Below, in pieces: positions 22,247 to 35,881 of a DNA stretch of 64,000 bases. Location: contig CM046879.1 of NCBI GenBank assembly GCA_025667525.1, forward strand, positions 385,229,039 through 385,293,038, given 5' to 3'. The notes under the pieces were generated by a model, which worked only from the letters and a program-made list of their open reading frames with translations, was not told the origin of the DNA and searched no databases. The stretch comes from Glebionis coronaria (Eukaryota > Streptophyta > Magnoliopsida > Asterales > Asteraceae). How positions within the stretch are numbered: the first letter of the stretch is position 1; every line of letters starts with the position of its first letter. Made by a program: the position numbers and the translations under genes.

Positions 22247-24220
22247 GGTTGGGTGTGTTCAAGGTGTTTGATGAAATGTGTCATGGGTTTGTGTCTAGAT
22301 TGATGTTTTGGGTGTGTTTAAATGGTTTAAACATATTGCATGCTTGAATTTGTGTTTAGGTTTTGAGATGGGTTTGATAATTAGGTAGTTTAGGACTGAT
22401 TATTATGATTGGGTATGGTTAGGAGTGTTTAGGTTGAGGTCTAGTGCCGATAAAATGGGTTGGAAACGAGTGTAGGATTGATTTTGGGATAGTTGATTTT
22501 AGGCAGAATGTTCGAAGTGTTTTCATAAAAATTATTTTGTAAACAGGTCTTGTGGTTAGGATGTAGTTGTAGAGCTTTGTCTTAGCTTCGTTTCGGTATA
22601 AAGTAGAGCTTACGACTCCAAACGAGTCAAAAGTTATGTTACTTTGAAAATACGTGTACCGGGAGATGAGAACCAACACAATCCGAATTTGTGTTTGGTT
22701 TTGGGTCAAATCCCGGGGACCATAGGTTTAGTTTGGTAAATGGTCAAAGGTTGGTTTTTGGTCTCAAACCTGCATATTTGAGTCTATTATAATACTTAGG
22801 TGTCAAATGGGTCAATGGTACATTTTAAATGGGTCAAACAAGTCCAACTTGGTCAATGTGCAAAATCAGTCTGATAAACGTAGGCTTAGTAATGTGTTGA
22901 GTAACGGGTCGTAAAAGCGAAAACTTTTAATGGGATTAAAAATGGGTTTTCTACAGGTCTTAAGGTATTTTTGAGAATTTTCACAAATTTTATAAAAGGG
23001 TATAAGTCTAGGAAAACAGCCCATACTTATGGTAAGTATCGGCGAAACCGTAAAATGGATAGTAACTTTAATAACATTGATAAATGGTATAAGTCTAGTA
23101 ACAACTACTTGTTTGATTTTGGCGTGAGTTTTCATAAGCGTTGAGTGTGTTTGCATATGCGTGTGTTTAGTACAATAATGTACGCGGAGTATTGATTTGG
23201 TTTTCGTACTTTGACTTTTAGGTCAAGTGTTTGATTTTCCCGGGCATCCACGTCGTCGGTGACATTTCTCGTTACGTCTTCGCTAGAACCACTACTACTA
23301 CGCAAGGTGAGTCTATAGCCTCGCTCTTTACTTATTTCAAATGATTTTACCCACGAGGGGGATACATGCTATTTAAATGAAAATGAACGTAAGTCATGAA
23401 TGATTTTTGGACCCGAATGTTGCCTTGAAATTGTGTTGAGTACCTAGTTGCAAAAGGCCCTAATTTCATGAACTTTTAACTATTGTCTTGCCCTTGCGAA
23501 GGGGGAAATAGCCGCTTATACAAAGTGATAGTACTATGGGGTTGACTACCCTATCCGAGACGAGGGCTAGTACGTTGATACCCCCTGCGGACGGATAATT
23601 TGTGATAAGAGATAAGGTATAATTGCAACTAATGCCTTTAGTATGGGCACTGGTTTCATTTGAATCACGCCGGTAATTATTACGCGGGTGATTGAGTTAA
23701 CGGATTAGTGTCATGAGCTTAAACACAATTGTCATATACTTGAATAATAGATTGTATGGCCACAATGCTATTGAATGATCGTGATTGGTTTTTAATACTT
23801 ATGTTCAATTGATGATTTGATAAACCTATAGATTCGCTCAACCTTTGTGTTGACGATTTTAAGCATGTGTTTCAGGTAATCAAGGTTGATAGCAGTGGAG
23901 CATGCGAGGATGGAAGTTGTTGTGGCTTGGCGGTCTACTTTGTTTTTCTTCCCTTTTAGCACTTAAATATTTTATATTATGTCATGTGAACGAAAATGTA
24001 CTTTTGGGTTGAGATTCAGTGGGGACCTAACGCAAACTCTGTTTAGTATTATCTTGGGATTTGGAAAACTGTAGACTTGTATGATTTTAATAATGTTTAA
24101 ATTTACGTTTAAACTTTTACGTCTCTTTGAGTCGTTTAATATAGCTTATGTGTGATGATAACTACGTAGCACCCAAATGTTGTAGTTCCGCTGCGCATAG
24201 CATTTGTTGGGGGTGTTATA
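21283..24220 (+). repeat. 5' LTR of the Tekay-like element
   Basis: 2,938 bp, TGTAAGACCC...GGGGTGTTATA. The end reads TA where a CA end is usual, in both LTR copies. A TATA-like ATTTAAATAC lies at about 21768-21777. It contains a run of 48 G (22197-22244), where the partner LTR has 18. ORFs in this LTR (for example 22096-22347, and two on the minus strand) are repeated in the partner LTR but have no recognisable domain. Confidence 0.93.
22191..22244 (+). repeat. Long G homopolymer in 5' LTR
   Basis: Five G, one C, then 48 consecutive G. The matching site in the 3' LTR (40431-40448) has 18 G with no C. It could form G-quadruplex structures. The exact length may be unreliable in any assembly. 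Confidence 0.9.
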
Positions 24221-24221
24221 G

Positions 24222-24240
24222 ATTGGTAATCAGAGCCATG
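24222..24240 (+). promoter_or_regulatory. Primer binding site, initiator Met tRNA type
   Basis: ATTGGTAATCAGAGCCATG directly follows the 5' LTR. The standard plant site complementary to tRNA-iMet is TGGTATCAGAGC; this copy has one extra A within GGTAATC. Confidence 0.88.
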
Positions 24241-27200
24241 AGTTATAGAGAACTAGGTCATTTTGAAAAATCCTAAACTATAACTTTTGGTGTCGTAAGA
24301 AATTGTCCAAGCACACAACTATCCTGCATGGCTCCGGTAAGATTTCTTTAGCATCGCTTTATATTTTAGATGTATCCCTCAAATTGATATGAATTCCCGA
24401 GTATTTAGTAAGTAAATACTTTGATATATATTGAGATATATTGTTTTGTACGTTGAGTACTTATCATCGTAATTTGAAAATTCCTGTAAAGATTATCGTA
24501 TATGTTGCATGTAATTGGCATAACGGGCTACATTGCGTTACATGGCAATACTGCGTTGTAATCCTACGTGTATGTAGGAATGGTTGTATGTATAAGTATG
24601 TATATACTATGTTATTTAAAGGCATTGCACGCGAAGCAATGGTCCTTGGGTAATTATCGTACATGTTATAATGCGGTTTTGTTGAGAATTCGGCCTTACC
24701 GCTAATTATCAATCTTGATAATTAATTTATTGTTCGGATAACCGAATATGAACCTCGTTTGATACTCTAGATACGTAAATAACGCTTCGTAACATATTGT
24801 ATACTGACTAGATTGATCTCGATTGTCGTTATCGCACCGTGATGTGTCATTTTGGACATTTTCTTTTGAAACGTAATTTACTTACGTATTACTTTATTTT
24901 CCTTTATTCCTTATGGGTTTAATATGATAGTTGGCGTAACTATAATATAGACGAAGTATAATCAACGACGCGTACATCGTAGCGACGAATCACATGTGTA
25001 TGTTATAAAACGTGGTTGAGGCGTGTTGCCATTTAATCGTTTTTATCATCCTACTTGGATTTAAATATGCGTTTTAAAAATAGACTAGCGTTGTGATCAA
25101 GCGCGATAACTTGGAATTTGGTTGGTTTTTGTGTTAATCTTGTGGTGTACGATTTCGAGACTCATCCGAGGCCGATAACAACACTTAGTTGACATACGCA
25201 TTCTCGCTTCGTTTATTTCATTTTTGTTCTTGTTGTCTTATTATTTTAAATTCGATAGTATATATGACGAGGTCCGGCATTTGTGTGAGTTAAGTAAGCA
25301 CTAAACTTTGTTGATTGAAAGAGTTAAACATAAAGTGTTTTACATATTTAATACTTGGCGGATGAAACTTTTGGATAAAATGACATATGATGTGTTTTGT
25401 AACAAGTAAAAATAAGTGTAGAGAAGAAATGGACAAGATGAAATTATTTTTCCTACAACCTTGGTTGGTATATCATAATAAGTAATTTATACTACTCGTA
25501 AAATCCTTGTTTTTATATATTAATAATTTGATACTAGAAGCTAGTGATAGATTTGTTAAGAATTTATTTAATATAATTTGAAAAAGGAGTTTATAATAAA
25601 ATTTACGATATGACTGTTGAGTATACGTAACTTGGATTTAATATGAATTAATGTTAGGTGATTAAACTTTTGGCGTATCTTGTAATATAAAACATGAGTA
25701 GAAGAATTGGTCATGTATTTTGGAGAAAAAAAAACTTTGTAAAATTTGTTTTATTTTAAACATAAGGTTATGTTATGTATGCATTGGTATAAACTAGAAC
25801 ACGTTACTTGTTGTAGTGAATAAACTGGGATAAGATCGGAATATACACCTTAAGTAAGAAATTATAATGCTTGAAATAAATTTTTAAACATTGATGGAAC
25901 GTCATTAGAAATCATTTGTTTATTTAATTGTCGTTATAGAGAATCACTATGCATAATTCGATGATGCTTGTTTAAAATCGTTTGAAAAATCTTTTGTTTT
26001 ATTCCGCTGCGAGATGTGTTAATTTTAAAAGCACTTGATAATGGGCTAATGATTAAAAAGTTGAATTTTATATATCTTTGAATTATTGAAATAAGCATCT
26101 TAATTATTTATTATTTTATTATTATCATCGAGATTCAAGTGTCGACTAAAATCAGTAAATTATCTGAGATAAAACTACGTGAAACCTCTTTATCATTTGA
26201 GTCGAAGTGCGCGAATGTGATTTAACAAACCAGTTTTAAGGAAGACTTATGTATAATAAAAAGTCAAAAGTTGATTTTAAGAGTTAATTGGACTAGTTTG
26301 AGTCGTGTTGGATACGTGTATGTATGTGATAAGGTAAGCAGTAATAATAAAAACGTAAAACTTGGAAAATTCTTACTGTATACGTTTTGGTACTTAAGAT
26401 ATGAACATTAACGAGATTTTGACACAAGTATGGAGATTTTCAAACCTAATGATTTATCAATTATGATAAACGAGTCACCGCATCTACTAATGTTAATAAT
26501 TTCCGAGAGATTGAAATTTTTCCAGAAATGAAAACGTTGTAAAGATTGGAAAATGAAAGGTATAAATTCTTTAATGGTGTAACACAAATTGAAAATGTGT
26601 GAATACTCGCTTTTACAAGGTACAAGGTAACAGTAACTAGAAAATGAAAATGGATTACCCAACAAACGAATATTTGTATTATTTTCTTAAGATGTATATA
26701 TAATGTTTTGAGTCACGATGGTTCGATCGTCCGACATCCCTTCTTTGATTTTGTGGGTCTGTATCTAAACTTGAGTCATGTGACTGCTCATTTTAATATT
26801 TTCCATGATATGAAACCATTATTATTATATTTATTTTTGGGTTGCTATTTCGCTAGGACTTGATGATGAGGGTATGTCACCCGCTATATTTTGTCCTGTT
26901 CATGGACGTTGTGACTTTTCTTCTTACGGTTAATGGAACCTAAAATTCTGTATTTACTTGAATGATGCTATAAATCTTCATTAAATTGGTTATTTATTTA
27001 TATTAAACAAAAGCGAGGAGGCGAAGCCGCTTTACCAAATTGTAGAGGTGAAAGAACTCGACCTTCCAGGTGAAATTGTTTCTATTCGACCACGTGATTA
27101 TTCTCCTCTCCCCGTATACCCTTGGCGGAATGTGTGTGCAACTCGAGACGATGGGAATTATGATCGTTGTTTTATTTTTGACGCTTGTGTAGATATTCCA

Positions 27201-28643
27201 TTTTTTTTCTCTATGTATTCGTAGATCGCTGTTGTTATCCCGAGACTTTTGTCATATATTTGAAGTATTTTCATTTCTAATGTAGGTAAATTTTAGTTGG
27301 CAATTATATTGCTCGTTTACCTCGTTCGATCTCATTGCTTTTTGATTTTATTACTTGTTGTGCTTGCAATGATCCTTAATCTTGAACCACCTTACCGCTA
27401 TTTTGTGAATAGTCTATCTGAAAATATGTATGTGTGTGAAATGTTTTGGTGAACCAAATGCAAAGGGTGTCGATTTTTTTTTATTTAATTATTTATTTAT
27501 TTTCTCATAAAAAGGCAAAGCAAAAATATGTTTTCAAAGTGTATGAAGGATGTTTGATGTGTTTCTTAAAACGATGGTAACAATATTTTCCCATTTCAAA
27601 TTTCATTTCAAATGGTTTAATTATTTTGAAGTTTAGGTCGAAAAATTTAGTAGCCATATTTGGTGTGTAATAATAATGTTTGTGTTGTCACTCGATCCTC
27701 AATTATGCACAGCTTAGCTAACTATGCATAATTCGGGAAGAGTCCTGTTTTGTTGGTTGTTGTTGCTTGATCCTTAAGTATGCATGATCTAGCTAATTAT
27801 GCATAGTTTAGGAAGGGCACTATCGTGTCAAACAAATTGGTCATCTTGAAACTTGTAGTGTTTTGATGAATGTTTGGATGAGAACGTTTCTTTTTAAAAT
27901 GGTGGGTCATTTTTCGCAAGTAGTCGTATTTTCTTTGATTCCTAAGGACAATTTTTGAATTTTCTGGTGTTCCTCAAAATCTTTTCTTTTTGTTTGGCAT
28001 TAACTTAGTAAGTCACCGTGACCGAGTAATTTTGGAAAGATGTTTTTATGTGTTGTTTGTAACGTGTGAATTCCATCAGTACGACTAGGATGTTGATGAA
28101 TTACCAAAGGGACTCGTACCGACACTGACAAGAAATTTTAACGAAGGCAAAAGACTACCGAAGTAGAGGAAATCAGAGTTCGAGTGACTCTGAGGGGAAT
28201 GACGACGACTTCTCCTACATCGAATGTATCGTACCTTATATATTTTCCTTTCTTGTTCTTTTGATATGTTTAACGACACACGATAAACTGTTGAAGTTTA
28301 CCAACTGTGCCTCAGAAAGTTGGAAGACCATTCATTTGCCGTCTTCGTTTATTTAAGTGAGGAATCCTCTTTTGCTTGACTCAACCATCCTTGATTATCG
28401 ATGGCTAAACGATAGATAGCCATAGTTGATGTTTTTATGGTGAACCCTTGTCTTTTATGTATTTATGCGGTAAGTGATCTAGTCGAGTGATCGTAAGTTG
28501 TGGGAACTTGAGATGACATTGTCCAATGAAGTCCGATCATGGAGAACACGTGCCATGTAATATTTTTTTTACTGCTTATTGAGATTTTGACCACGTTTGG
28601 GACGAAAGTAAGATGGTGTTCTTGTAATATATATATATATATA
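24241..28643 (+). other. Decayed internal region of the Tekay-like element, 5' of the Helitron
   Basis: About 4.4 kb, AT-rich, full of stops in all frames. I recognise no gag, protease or RT motif. An ORF on the minus strand at 28085-28279 has no recognisable content. The stretch ends in an AT-dinucleotide run (28627-28643) that forms the Helitron target. Confidence 0.6.
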
Positions 28644-28672
28644 TCTATAATATATATATGGGGCTAAGTTTG

Positions 28673-28711
28673 ACATAGGATAATAAGAAGGCGCCATGTC
28701 ATATCCTATGT
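28673..28711. repeat. Subterminal inverted repeat near the Helitron 5' end
   Basis: ACATAGGATA (28673-28682) and its reverse complement TATCCTATGT (28702-28711) surround a GGCGCC palindrome, 30 bases inside the TC terminus. Canonical Helitrons do not need a 5' hairpin, so the role is unknown. Confidence 0.7.
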
Positions 28712-29579
28712 GTCATTTTGAATGCATCCTATTGGCTACAGGTTTAGGATTTTATTTTTGGTAAAGATACACACAAAATAAACTAACTTCGTTTTTGGTA
28801 AAGATATACACAAAATAAAGTAATGAATTTCGTATGATGTCCTCATTATTCGTATTCAATATTTTTCCCTTTATTAATATTTTCTCATAACAATCGACTT
28901 TTAATAAAATCTGATATTCATCACCCTACATGCAACATAAACCCTAATTTTAAAAAGACGCATCCTTCTTCTTTTCTACAGGTAACCCTAAAATCAATTA
29001 ACTTTGATTCTAGATATCATTCATTCGTTGTTTTTTTCTTTTTCATCACAAACTCAATCTCATTCAACAAATATTATATTCACCAGGACATATGGATCAA
29101 GGTTGTACCCATGGCTAATTGTTATTTTTTATCAGAACTTAAATGTTAAATGTAATCAATACTAATCATGATTCCGACTATAGATCTGATATCAGCAAAA
29201 CTATCGTGCATTTGACCAGAGTGAAGAAGAATGCAAGAGTCTGAAAACGTCTTATGTAGTAGTAGTAGTAGGTCGCCTCTCAAGTGGTTCATCCACAGTT
29301 TTTTAAAGGTAATTCACGTATATGAAACACTTGTGCATATACAACTCTGAGATAGACATGCTTACCTTTATTTAACTTTGATTGTAAGTGTCAAACTACT
29401 CTTTAATTCGTTTTTAGCTTTACTACAACTTTTCTCCGTATGTTGCATATAGGAAATTTAAATGTACATTAATATCCTCAATCCTTACTTTATTTGCCTC
29501 AGTTTGCACATGGAAATAATCTTAACTGTTATATATAATATGTTGAAATTTAAAACATGTTTGTGCACCAATGTTTCTT

Positions 29580-30115
29580 TAAGGCTGCAGTTCTTCTCAA
29601 CACAATGGTAATCATGTGCCTTTTATACTGTTACCAAAACCCCTTGATTTTTTTTAATTTATACTTCTTGACCAACTGCTTATACTTTCTTCCTACTCAT
29701 CAGCTGCATCTTCTGGTGATAATTTGTCATTGATGGCATATAGATGGTGAGTCTGTTATCTCTTTTCTGAAGCACAGTTGTGTTGTTAGACATTATCTTA
29801 TAAAATAAATATTGGATTGAGAACTATTAAAGGTCTCTTCATACCATTTTTTTTATTTTTCTAGGATATTGAGCCCACTTTTGGTTGTTCTCTTGGTAGC
29901 TCGTGCTGGTTTCGGGCACTATGAATTTGGATTCCGGGGTAAGTCCGTAGAAAAATAACCTATATATACGTCTACATGGCACTTTCAATAAATCAATTTA
30001 AATTTCTTTTGGTGTTTTCAGGTTGCTAGGTGCGTTGAAATTGGGTTGGTTCAAGAGAACATGTTTATTCAGAAACTTAAGACGCACCAGGAACTCAGTG
30101 CTAGCAAGTATTGTA
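29580..30115 (+). other. Exon-like fragments in the Helitron, set 1
   Basis: Short coding-like blocks alternate with AT-rich sequence and end at splice-like sites: a block ending near 29746 before GTGAGT; a block at about 29865-29939, which contains LLVVLLVARAGFGHYEFG, before GTAAGT; and a block starting after TTTTCAG at about 30022 (VARCVEIGLVQENMFIQKL) up to about 30108. This pattern suggests exons captured from a plant gene. I do not recognise the protein. Confidence 0.4.
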
Positions 30116-31437
30116 AATGACACCCAGAACCAACCACAAATGTATGATTTTTCCCTTGATAATTATTCAATCCCTCAATATTTTCCAAGTGTGTGTTATG
30201 GGATCACATATTACAAAACAGAATTCCTGATTGTTGCATGTCTTGAAGGTAGCCTATGATCATTCTTCTTGCTGGGAAGGTCTCAAAGCCATCACAGGAG
30301 ACGTGATAAGTGGAACATTTGCTAATTGTGTGTTCCTTCCAAGATACTTCTTGTTGTAAGTGGTCATAATCAGAGACCTCTAATTGGATATTATATGAAT
30401 TCCGGTGTACGTAAGCTATAGCTTGCATCATCATTTTGATCCGTGTTGTATCTTGGTTTCTAAGAATAAGTAGGAAATCAGAAAGCAGAAAGCAAATGTT
30501 ACACACATTGACAACGTAAACAGAAAGCAAATGCTTATTTTGATGATTCACACAATGGATCTGAATTATTTGTGTGTAGGGTTTAACAAGCTGCTCTTTC
30601 ACTTGAATGGCTTTTATCTGGTACGAAGTTTGTGATAATAGATGATAAGATGAATTTGTTACTGATTTGTTATCGAATAAAAGTTCCTGCAGTTTGCAGG
30701 CTTTGAGATCATTCAACTTCAAAATTTCAAAACCGCCTCAGTGGAAGATACGAGCGTACACTCCAAATCTAATCTACTTGGCTTTGAGAAGGTACTCCGT
30801 GTTTTCTTAACATAAACAGAAGCACAAAATATCGACATGCTGTATCTATTTTGTTTATACATCAGAACCTGATTGGATCCATTTCATAGGCTCGACAAAT
30901 ATGGATGCTATAAAAACATCTTGTATATCATGCTGTTTATACTGAAGGGAGTCGAACAGTTAAGCTCTTTCGAGAAGTATACACTCAATATTAATGTTGA
31001 TTAACCTATTACATCTCACTCTTTCCCTTTTCTTTGATGTATGTCAGTTATTGATTCTGCTGCTGCTACTGTATCCTTCTGCTAGAAATTTATGAGATCT
31101 TTATTATGGGTTTCATATACTTTCAGTATATAATCCGGTCTATAATGACGTCCATGTGTTTGTTCTGTTGAGTGGCTTATTACAAAATACAGTTTCATTT
31201 TCATTACATATCTACATCAGGAATAAAATATTTATCAAGGTCGGCTTTGATGTAGGTATGGTATGTTGTTTTATTACGTAGTTGTTGCATAGCCAAAACA
31301 ATTGGTTTATAACTTTTATGTTTCCTGATTTGTTGATAATGTGATAGTTTTTTAATAAGTTTGCGCCTCTGAGGAGGAACATTGGATTTATTGTCACTAT
31401 GTCACAACTCTAATGTAATTTGACGAATATGATTTTA

Positions 31438-31549
31438 GGTACATTCAAAAGCAAATTTTTTCCCTCCAAAGAAGAAAAGGAAACTTATTGCTGATAATTG
31501 CAGAAAAACCAGAATATTTTAGTAGGACAGAGCTGCAAAAATTATCTGT
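31438..31549 (+). other. Exon-like fragment in the Helitron, set 2
   Basis: A block between a TTTTAG acceptor-like border (about 31438) and a GTAAGT donor-like border (about 31550) reads YIQKQIFSLQRRKGN and LLLIIAEKPEYFSRTELQKL in one frame. It is short and helical in character. Parent gene not recognised; possibly the same gene as the neighbouring fragments. Confidence 0.4.
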
Positions 31550-33181
31550 AAGTCTCTTAGTTTATCTTTTAGTTTGTCTCGGTTTATACATATGCTAACA
31601 GTTAGGTGAATAGGAATGAAGCTGGTAATTAACACACATAAAGTACTTAGAATACATTGGAAGAGCAGAGCTTCTTGAGGGCTTGAAAATGGTAGGTGTT
31701 ATAAGTTATCTGTAAAATAGATATAGCATTTACTTAAGCTATGTTCTGACATGAAGCAAAAAAAGAACATTTGAAACAAGCTAATAAGATAGAACTAAAG
31801 TCCATGAGGAGCTAAGATCGAGGTTGTTGTATAGAGAAGCAGCAGCCTTGCAGGTAATTTTCTTAAGCTTATTTCATTGATTTTTACTGTCTTTGTTTCG
31901 CAGTGTCAATTTCCTGTAAATTTGGATGTGCGGCATATTGGCCTAGCGGGTTAAAACAGGTTATTATAGCAATTCTAAACGAATCAGTTGGATACATCTG
32001 CTAAAAAATTTCTTTACTCGAAGTTGTATCAATAATCAAGATATTAAATATTATGTTTTAATCATTTTGAGTAATTCAATTTACGTTAAAGTGTTACATT
32101 CTTTTGTTGCAGTAAGCGTCCTTTATACAAAAGTACTCAAGCATCATGCATTCATGCTATAGCAAACTACAAACAACCTACACCTTAGAAGGCCGAAGCC
32201 ACAATAGGGGTCGCCCCAAGTATTAGATAACACTCTTCATTTTCTAGCGGATATTTGTTTTGATAGTTATCAGCGTAGAGGTTTAGCTTATTTGACTATC
32301 CTATGGGTTTGATTTATCTTTAGTAAACCCAAAAACCTCATTAATAACGGCTTATGACCTTATTAACTTGAGCTAATAGCTTTTTTTAGTCTTCAAATCT
32401 ATGTGATTTAAAATGTTTGATTGGTGATGTAGGTACTTCGATCATAGGTTCTAAAGCAACAACCCTGTTTGTAGTACTTTACTAATTCTTCCGGACAAAA
32501 AGGTTTTAGTACCGTGTACACTTCCATAAGAAGCTATTGAAACCGGTTACTGAAATAGCTCTCAAACCCTGTAGGAACCGACCCTAACAATTCCTGGACT
32601 TCTTTCGATAGTTCCCAGTAGTGACTAGATTTGTTTATAATGACACGCACCAACTCACGTATGCTATCATACTTGTATTTTCTGTACTGCGTGACGTCTT
32701 TGAGGAATTTCTTATCTTACTTTCGTCCCATTTACCACTTAAAGCATATAACATTTGTAAACTGAAACCAACTGTCCGAAACAAAATAATAGACGCAAAG
32801 GTGTATTCTAAGTGGATAACTCAATAGTTGTGCATTGGATGATGTTTATATGATAACTTTTCATTGTCATTCATTTTTTACTATATAATGCACGTATGGT
32901 ATTAGAATTGATGCATTATGTTGGATTGTTGATCATGTACTTTATCAATTATGTTGTTCGCTTGATTTATCAACCGGTTCGTATGATGTTCTTTCTCGAC
33001 CATATGTCATTGCTTCCACCTAGGATTTACAAGTATATTTTTTAGACTTCATGTTCTACGTTTGCTTAATGAACTAACTGCAGTTGTCATTGCCTATGGG
33101 CTGAACAAGAATTTCTAACAAATTATTGTTATATCCAGTATTGACATTAGCTTATAAAGTTTGTATCTTTTTTTATATCAG

Positions 33182-33256
33182 GTTGTCCAAACATATCAAC
33201 CATCAGCACCTCAAACTGTACCAACAACACCTCAAACTGCTACCCCTATGATTCAG
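33182..33256 (+). other. Exon-like fragment in the Helitron, Pro/Thr/Gln-rich
   Basis: Preceded by TTTATATCAG and followed by GTAGGG, this block encodes VVQTYQPSAPQTVPTTPQ and continues to a TPMIQ end. The composition change and splice-like borders suggest an exon. Parent gene not recognised. Confidence 0.4.
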
Positions 33257-35611
33257 GTAGGGATAGCAACATGCAAATTCCAACAAATTCTAGACTCTCA
33301 TTCAATTTACCTGTTGGTCACGCTAATCCCTATTAGTATATGACATAGGTCTAATATCAATGATTCAAAAATCTGTATTCTGAGTATGTTTAGTAGCCGT
33401 GGAGAACAATGTAAGGAAAATTTGATCAAGTAAAATCCCTTCTTTTGCACCAAGTAAAATCATTTCTTTTTTCTTATATCATCTGACATGTTTTACTTGA
33501 AGCAATTCAAAAACTGGCCCGTGCTAGGTGCACACAACTTCATCTCTAAAGTGGCCATGCCAACCTCCTGAAAAGAAAAGGCTTTACCTGCAAGTTTGAG
33601 TTAGTGTGGCGGTGAGTTTAAACCCCGTAGATTATTTAGCCTAAAGAGCGGAAACCATGATTACCAACATTATTTCTATAAAAAGGTAGATTTTGTTCAA
33701 ACCAAATTTCTTCCAGGAAAATGGTTGATAATGAACAAGAATACTAAATTTCACAAAATCTATACTAATGGCCGAGAGGATTTTTTTAGCTTACTCTTTA
33801 GTTATATGCTTCAGATTAGACTTTAACCGGATAAATTGTTTTGCATTCAAGAGGCGTTAACGACATTTGCATACGCGGTGGCAGAAAATAAGATATACTT
33901 AGTTACTTAACGACAATTGCTTAGTTTATTTGAAAAATCACAATTAGTCATTATCATAAAAGAAGTACATTCACTAAATAAAGTTTTGTTTGGTGCAAAA
34001 TAGTAGTCATACTTCTATGAGTCAATCTCACTATATTGTATGATCATTTTGGAGCTATTCCTACGTATTAGTTAAAATAGTAATCTTATTCCTATGAATC
34101 AACCTCATTATATTGTATGATCATATGATAACTAATATTAGTTAAATTAGCAGAAGTCATTTAAAGTTGTCTAATATCATTTGATAACTAAGATTTGTAG
34201 TTGCCATCCTGAATTGGAGCAGCCAATGTTATAGCATACTCAAGTTTTTTTTAAATAAAAGCTTCAATTCTAAACTCAGTCGATGCACGGGTCTTCAAGA
34301 ATTCGACCTAATACAATTTTATACATTAGAGGAAATAATCTACAAACAGAAAAAAATACATTTATTATAAAATTTAGAAAAAATCCCGTGCGCGCACAAC
34401 ATTACAATTTTATTGAGTTGCGTAGTTGAGAGACAAAGAAAGTGCATTAAGGTCTGCATTCCTACTTTTTCCATTTATAGGGTGCCCAAAGGCGGTGATT
34501 ACTACTTAATCGTTTAGGAAGGAACAAAACGTAAAGAAAATATAGTAGATAATTGAACGACGAGGCTGATGAACTTCAGCAATAAGAAACAAGTGGTCCA
34601 AAAGAAAGGAAATGGCGTGAAAACATATGGTTGTAAAAAAGGTATCTCTTCTTAAAAGTTATGTATTTTTACTGTATTGAATATGAGTTTGTTTTCCTTG
34701 CTCGTCGAACTCCTCTGGTGTGTTTTCTTTTACCTCTTTGATTAGCCTAGCAACTTTTTAATCATTTGTTGCATTTTGTATATGACAGATAACAGTGCAT
34801 GGCCTAAAGCTATCTGATGACTATAAGTTTCTATACAAGAAAACTTTTCAAGAATCTAATATAAAAAGTTTCATATACTAATATAAGATTTCAACCGCTT
34901 GACAAAATATTCATGAGGAGAGCCTGTTAATACGTTTACCCCCTTCAGAAGTCAACTGTTGAAGCTGATCTTATAGTTCCATTCTTACTGGTAATTTCTT
35001 TTTTTGTTACATATTCCCTGCAATGGTATGTCCTTCTTTTGAAATTTTAATTTCTATACGGTAAAGTACCATAGTTTCCACTTTAGAATTATAACTTGAG
35101 ATCGGGGACACATGGTATTTAAGTATAGCTTTGAAATACTTATAAGCCTAAATAACTTATAATATTCGTGCTAACGGCAAGACATCAATTCTTGGTTAGG
35201 GAAGACGGATTAGAAAAATAAAAGATTAATGTTCACTTCAAGTATTTAACACAGACCCAACTTGAACCAAATTTGAGGTTTGGGGTGACTCTATTGAAGT
35301 TCTAGACATTAGAACTTATGGTTGTAGCTATAGAGCGTAATAGCTAACGGATTTGTCTTGCTGTCATAAAATTGCAATTATATGCACATTTTTAGTTTAT
35401 ATCATTGAATAGTATTTGATACTATATAGATCCATAGAGTTTCTAATCAAGAGGTTGGCGTCACTGAGTGTTAGATCTGAACTACGTATACTTTCGGAGC
35501 ATTTCGGCTATTTTTACTCACTTTAGAAATCCTTAGGATTTTTTTGTTGTGTATATGGGTCAGATCTTAATTCTGTCTGTTAACTCTTACTATTAGGATC
35601 TTTGTTGGTCA

Positions 35612-35881
35612 ATGTGGAATTTGTTTAAGGAGGGACACATGGGAAGAACCAAAGTGTGTATCACAAACAAGAAGCAGTTGCTGCAGTACCTAAAATCAAA
35701 CCCAGGGGGACTCAAGATCTCAGAGATTGACTACACCAGTGGTGAGACTACAGCTGCTACAGCAATTTTCTTCGAGGCCAAGAAGTTAAGGCTGTATTCT
35801 TTGAGGTCGAAATCCTTTTGCAAATGCGAGAATACATACAAAAATATAGAGAGCGATTTCCTAACTTGGATTAGCGAATGA
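35612..35881 (+). other. Small ORF in the Helitron, 89 aa, possible gene fragment
   Basis: The ORF from ATG 35612 encodes a basic segment with QLLQYLKSNPGGLKISEIDY followed by IFFEAKKLRLYSL. The pattern is loosely like a small winged-helix domain, but I cannot name it. The GC content is higher than in the surrounding sequence, which fits captured coding DNA. It may be an exon piece rather than a gene. Confidence 0.35.

Noticed and set aside
22096..22347. ORF with a poly-Gly run, repeated at 40336-40548
   Set aside because: It lies in LTR sequence and is mostly the G homopolymer; its length changes with the run and it has no domain.
22419..23156. Two minus-strand 96-codon ORFs, both repeated at 40619-41356
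   Set aside because: The duplication is that of the LTRs. Amino-acid changes between copies show no sign of constraint and no domain is seen.
30204..30722. 172-codon minus-strand ORF in the Helitron
   Set aside because: Composition is not gene-like and it overlaps likely exon and intron sequence of the opposite strand. I could not identify any motif, so it is not listed as a gene.
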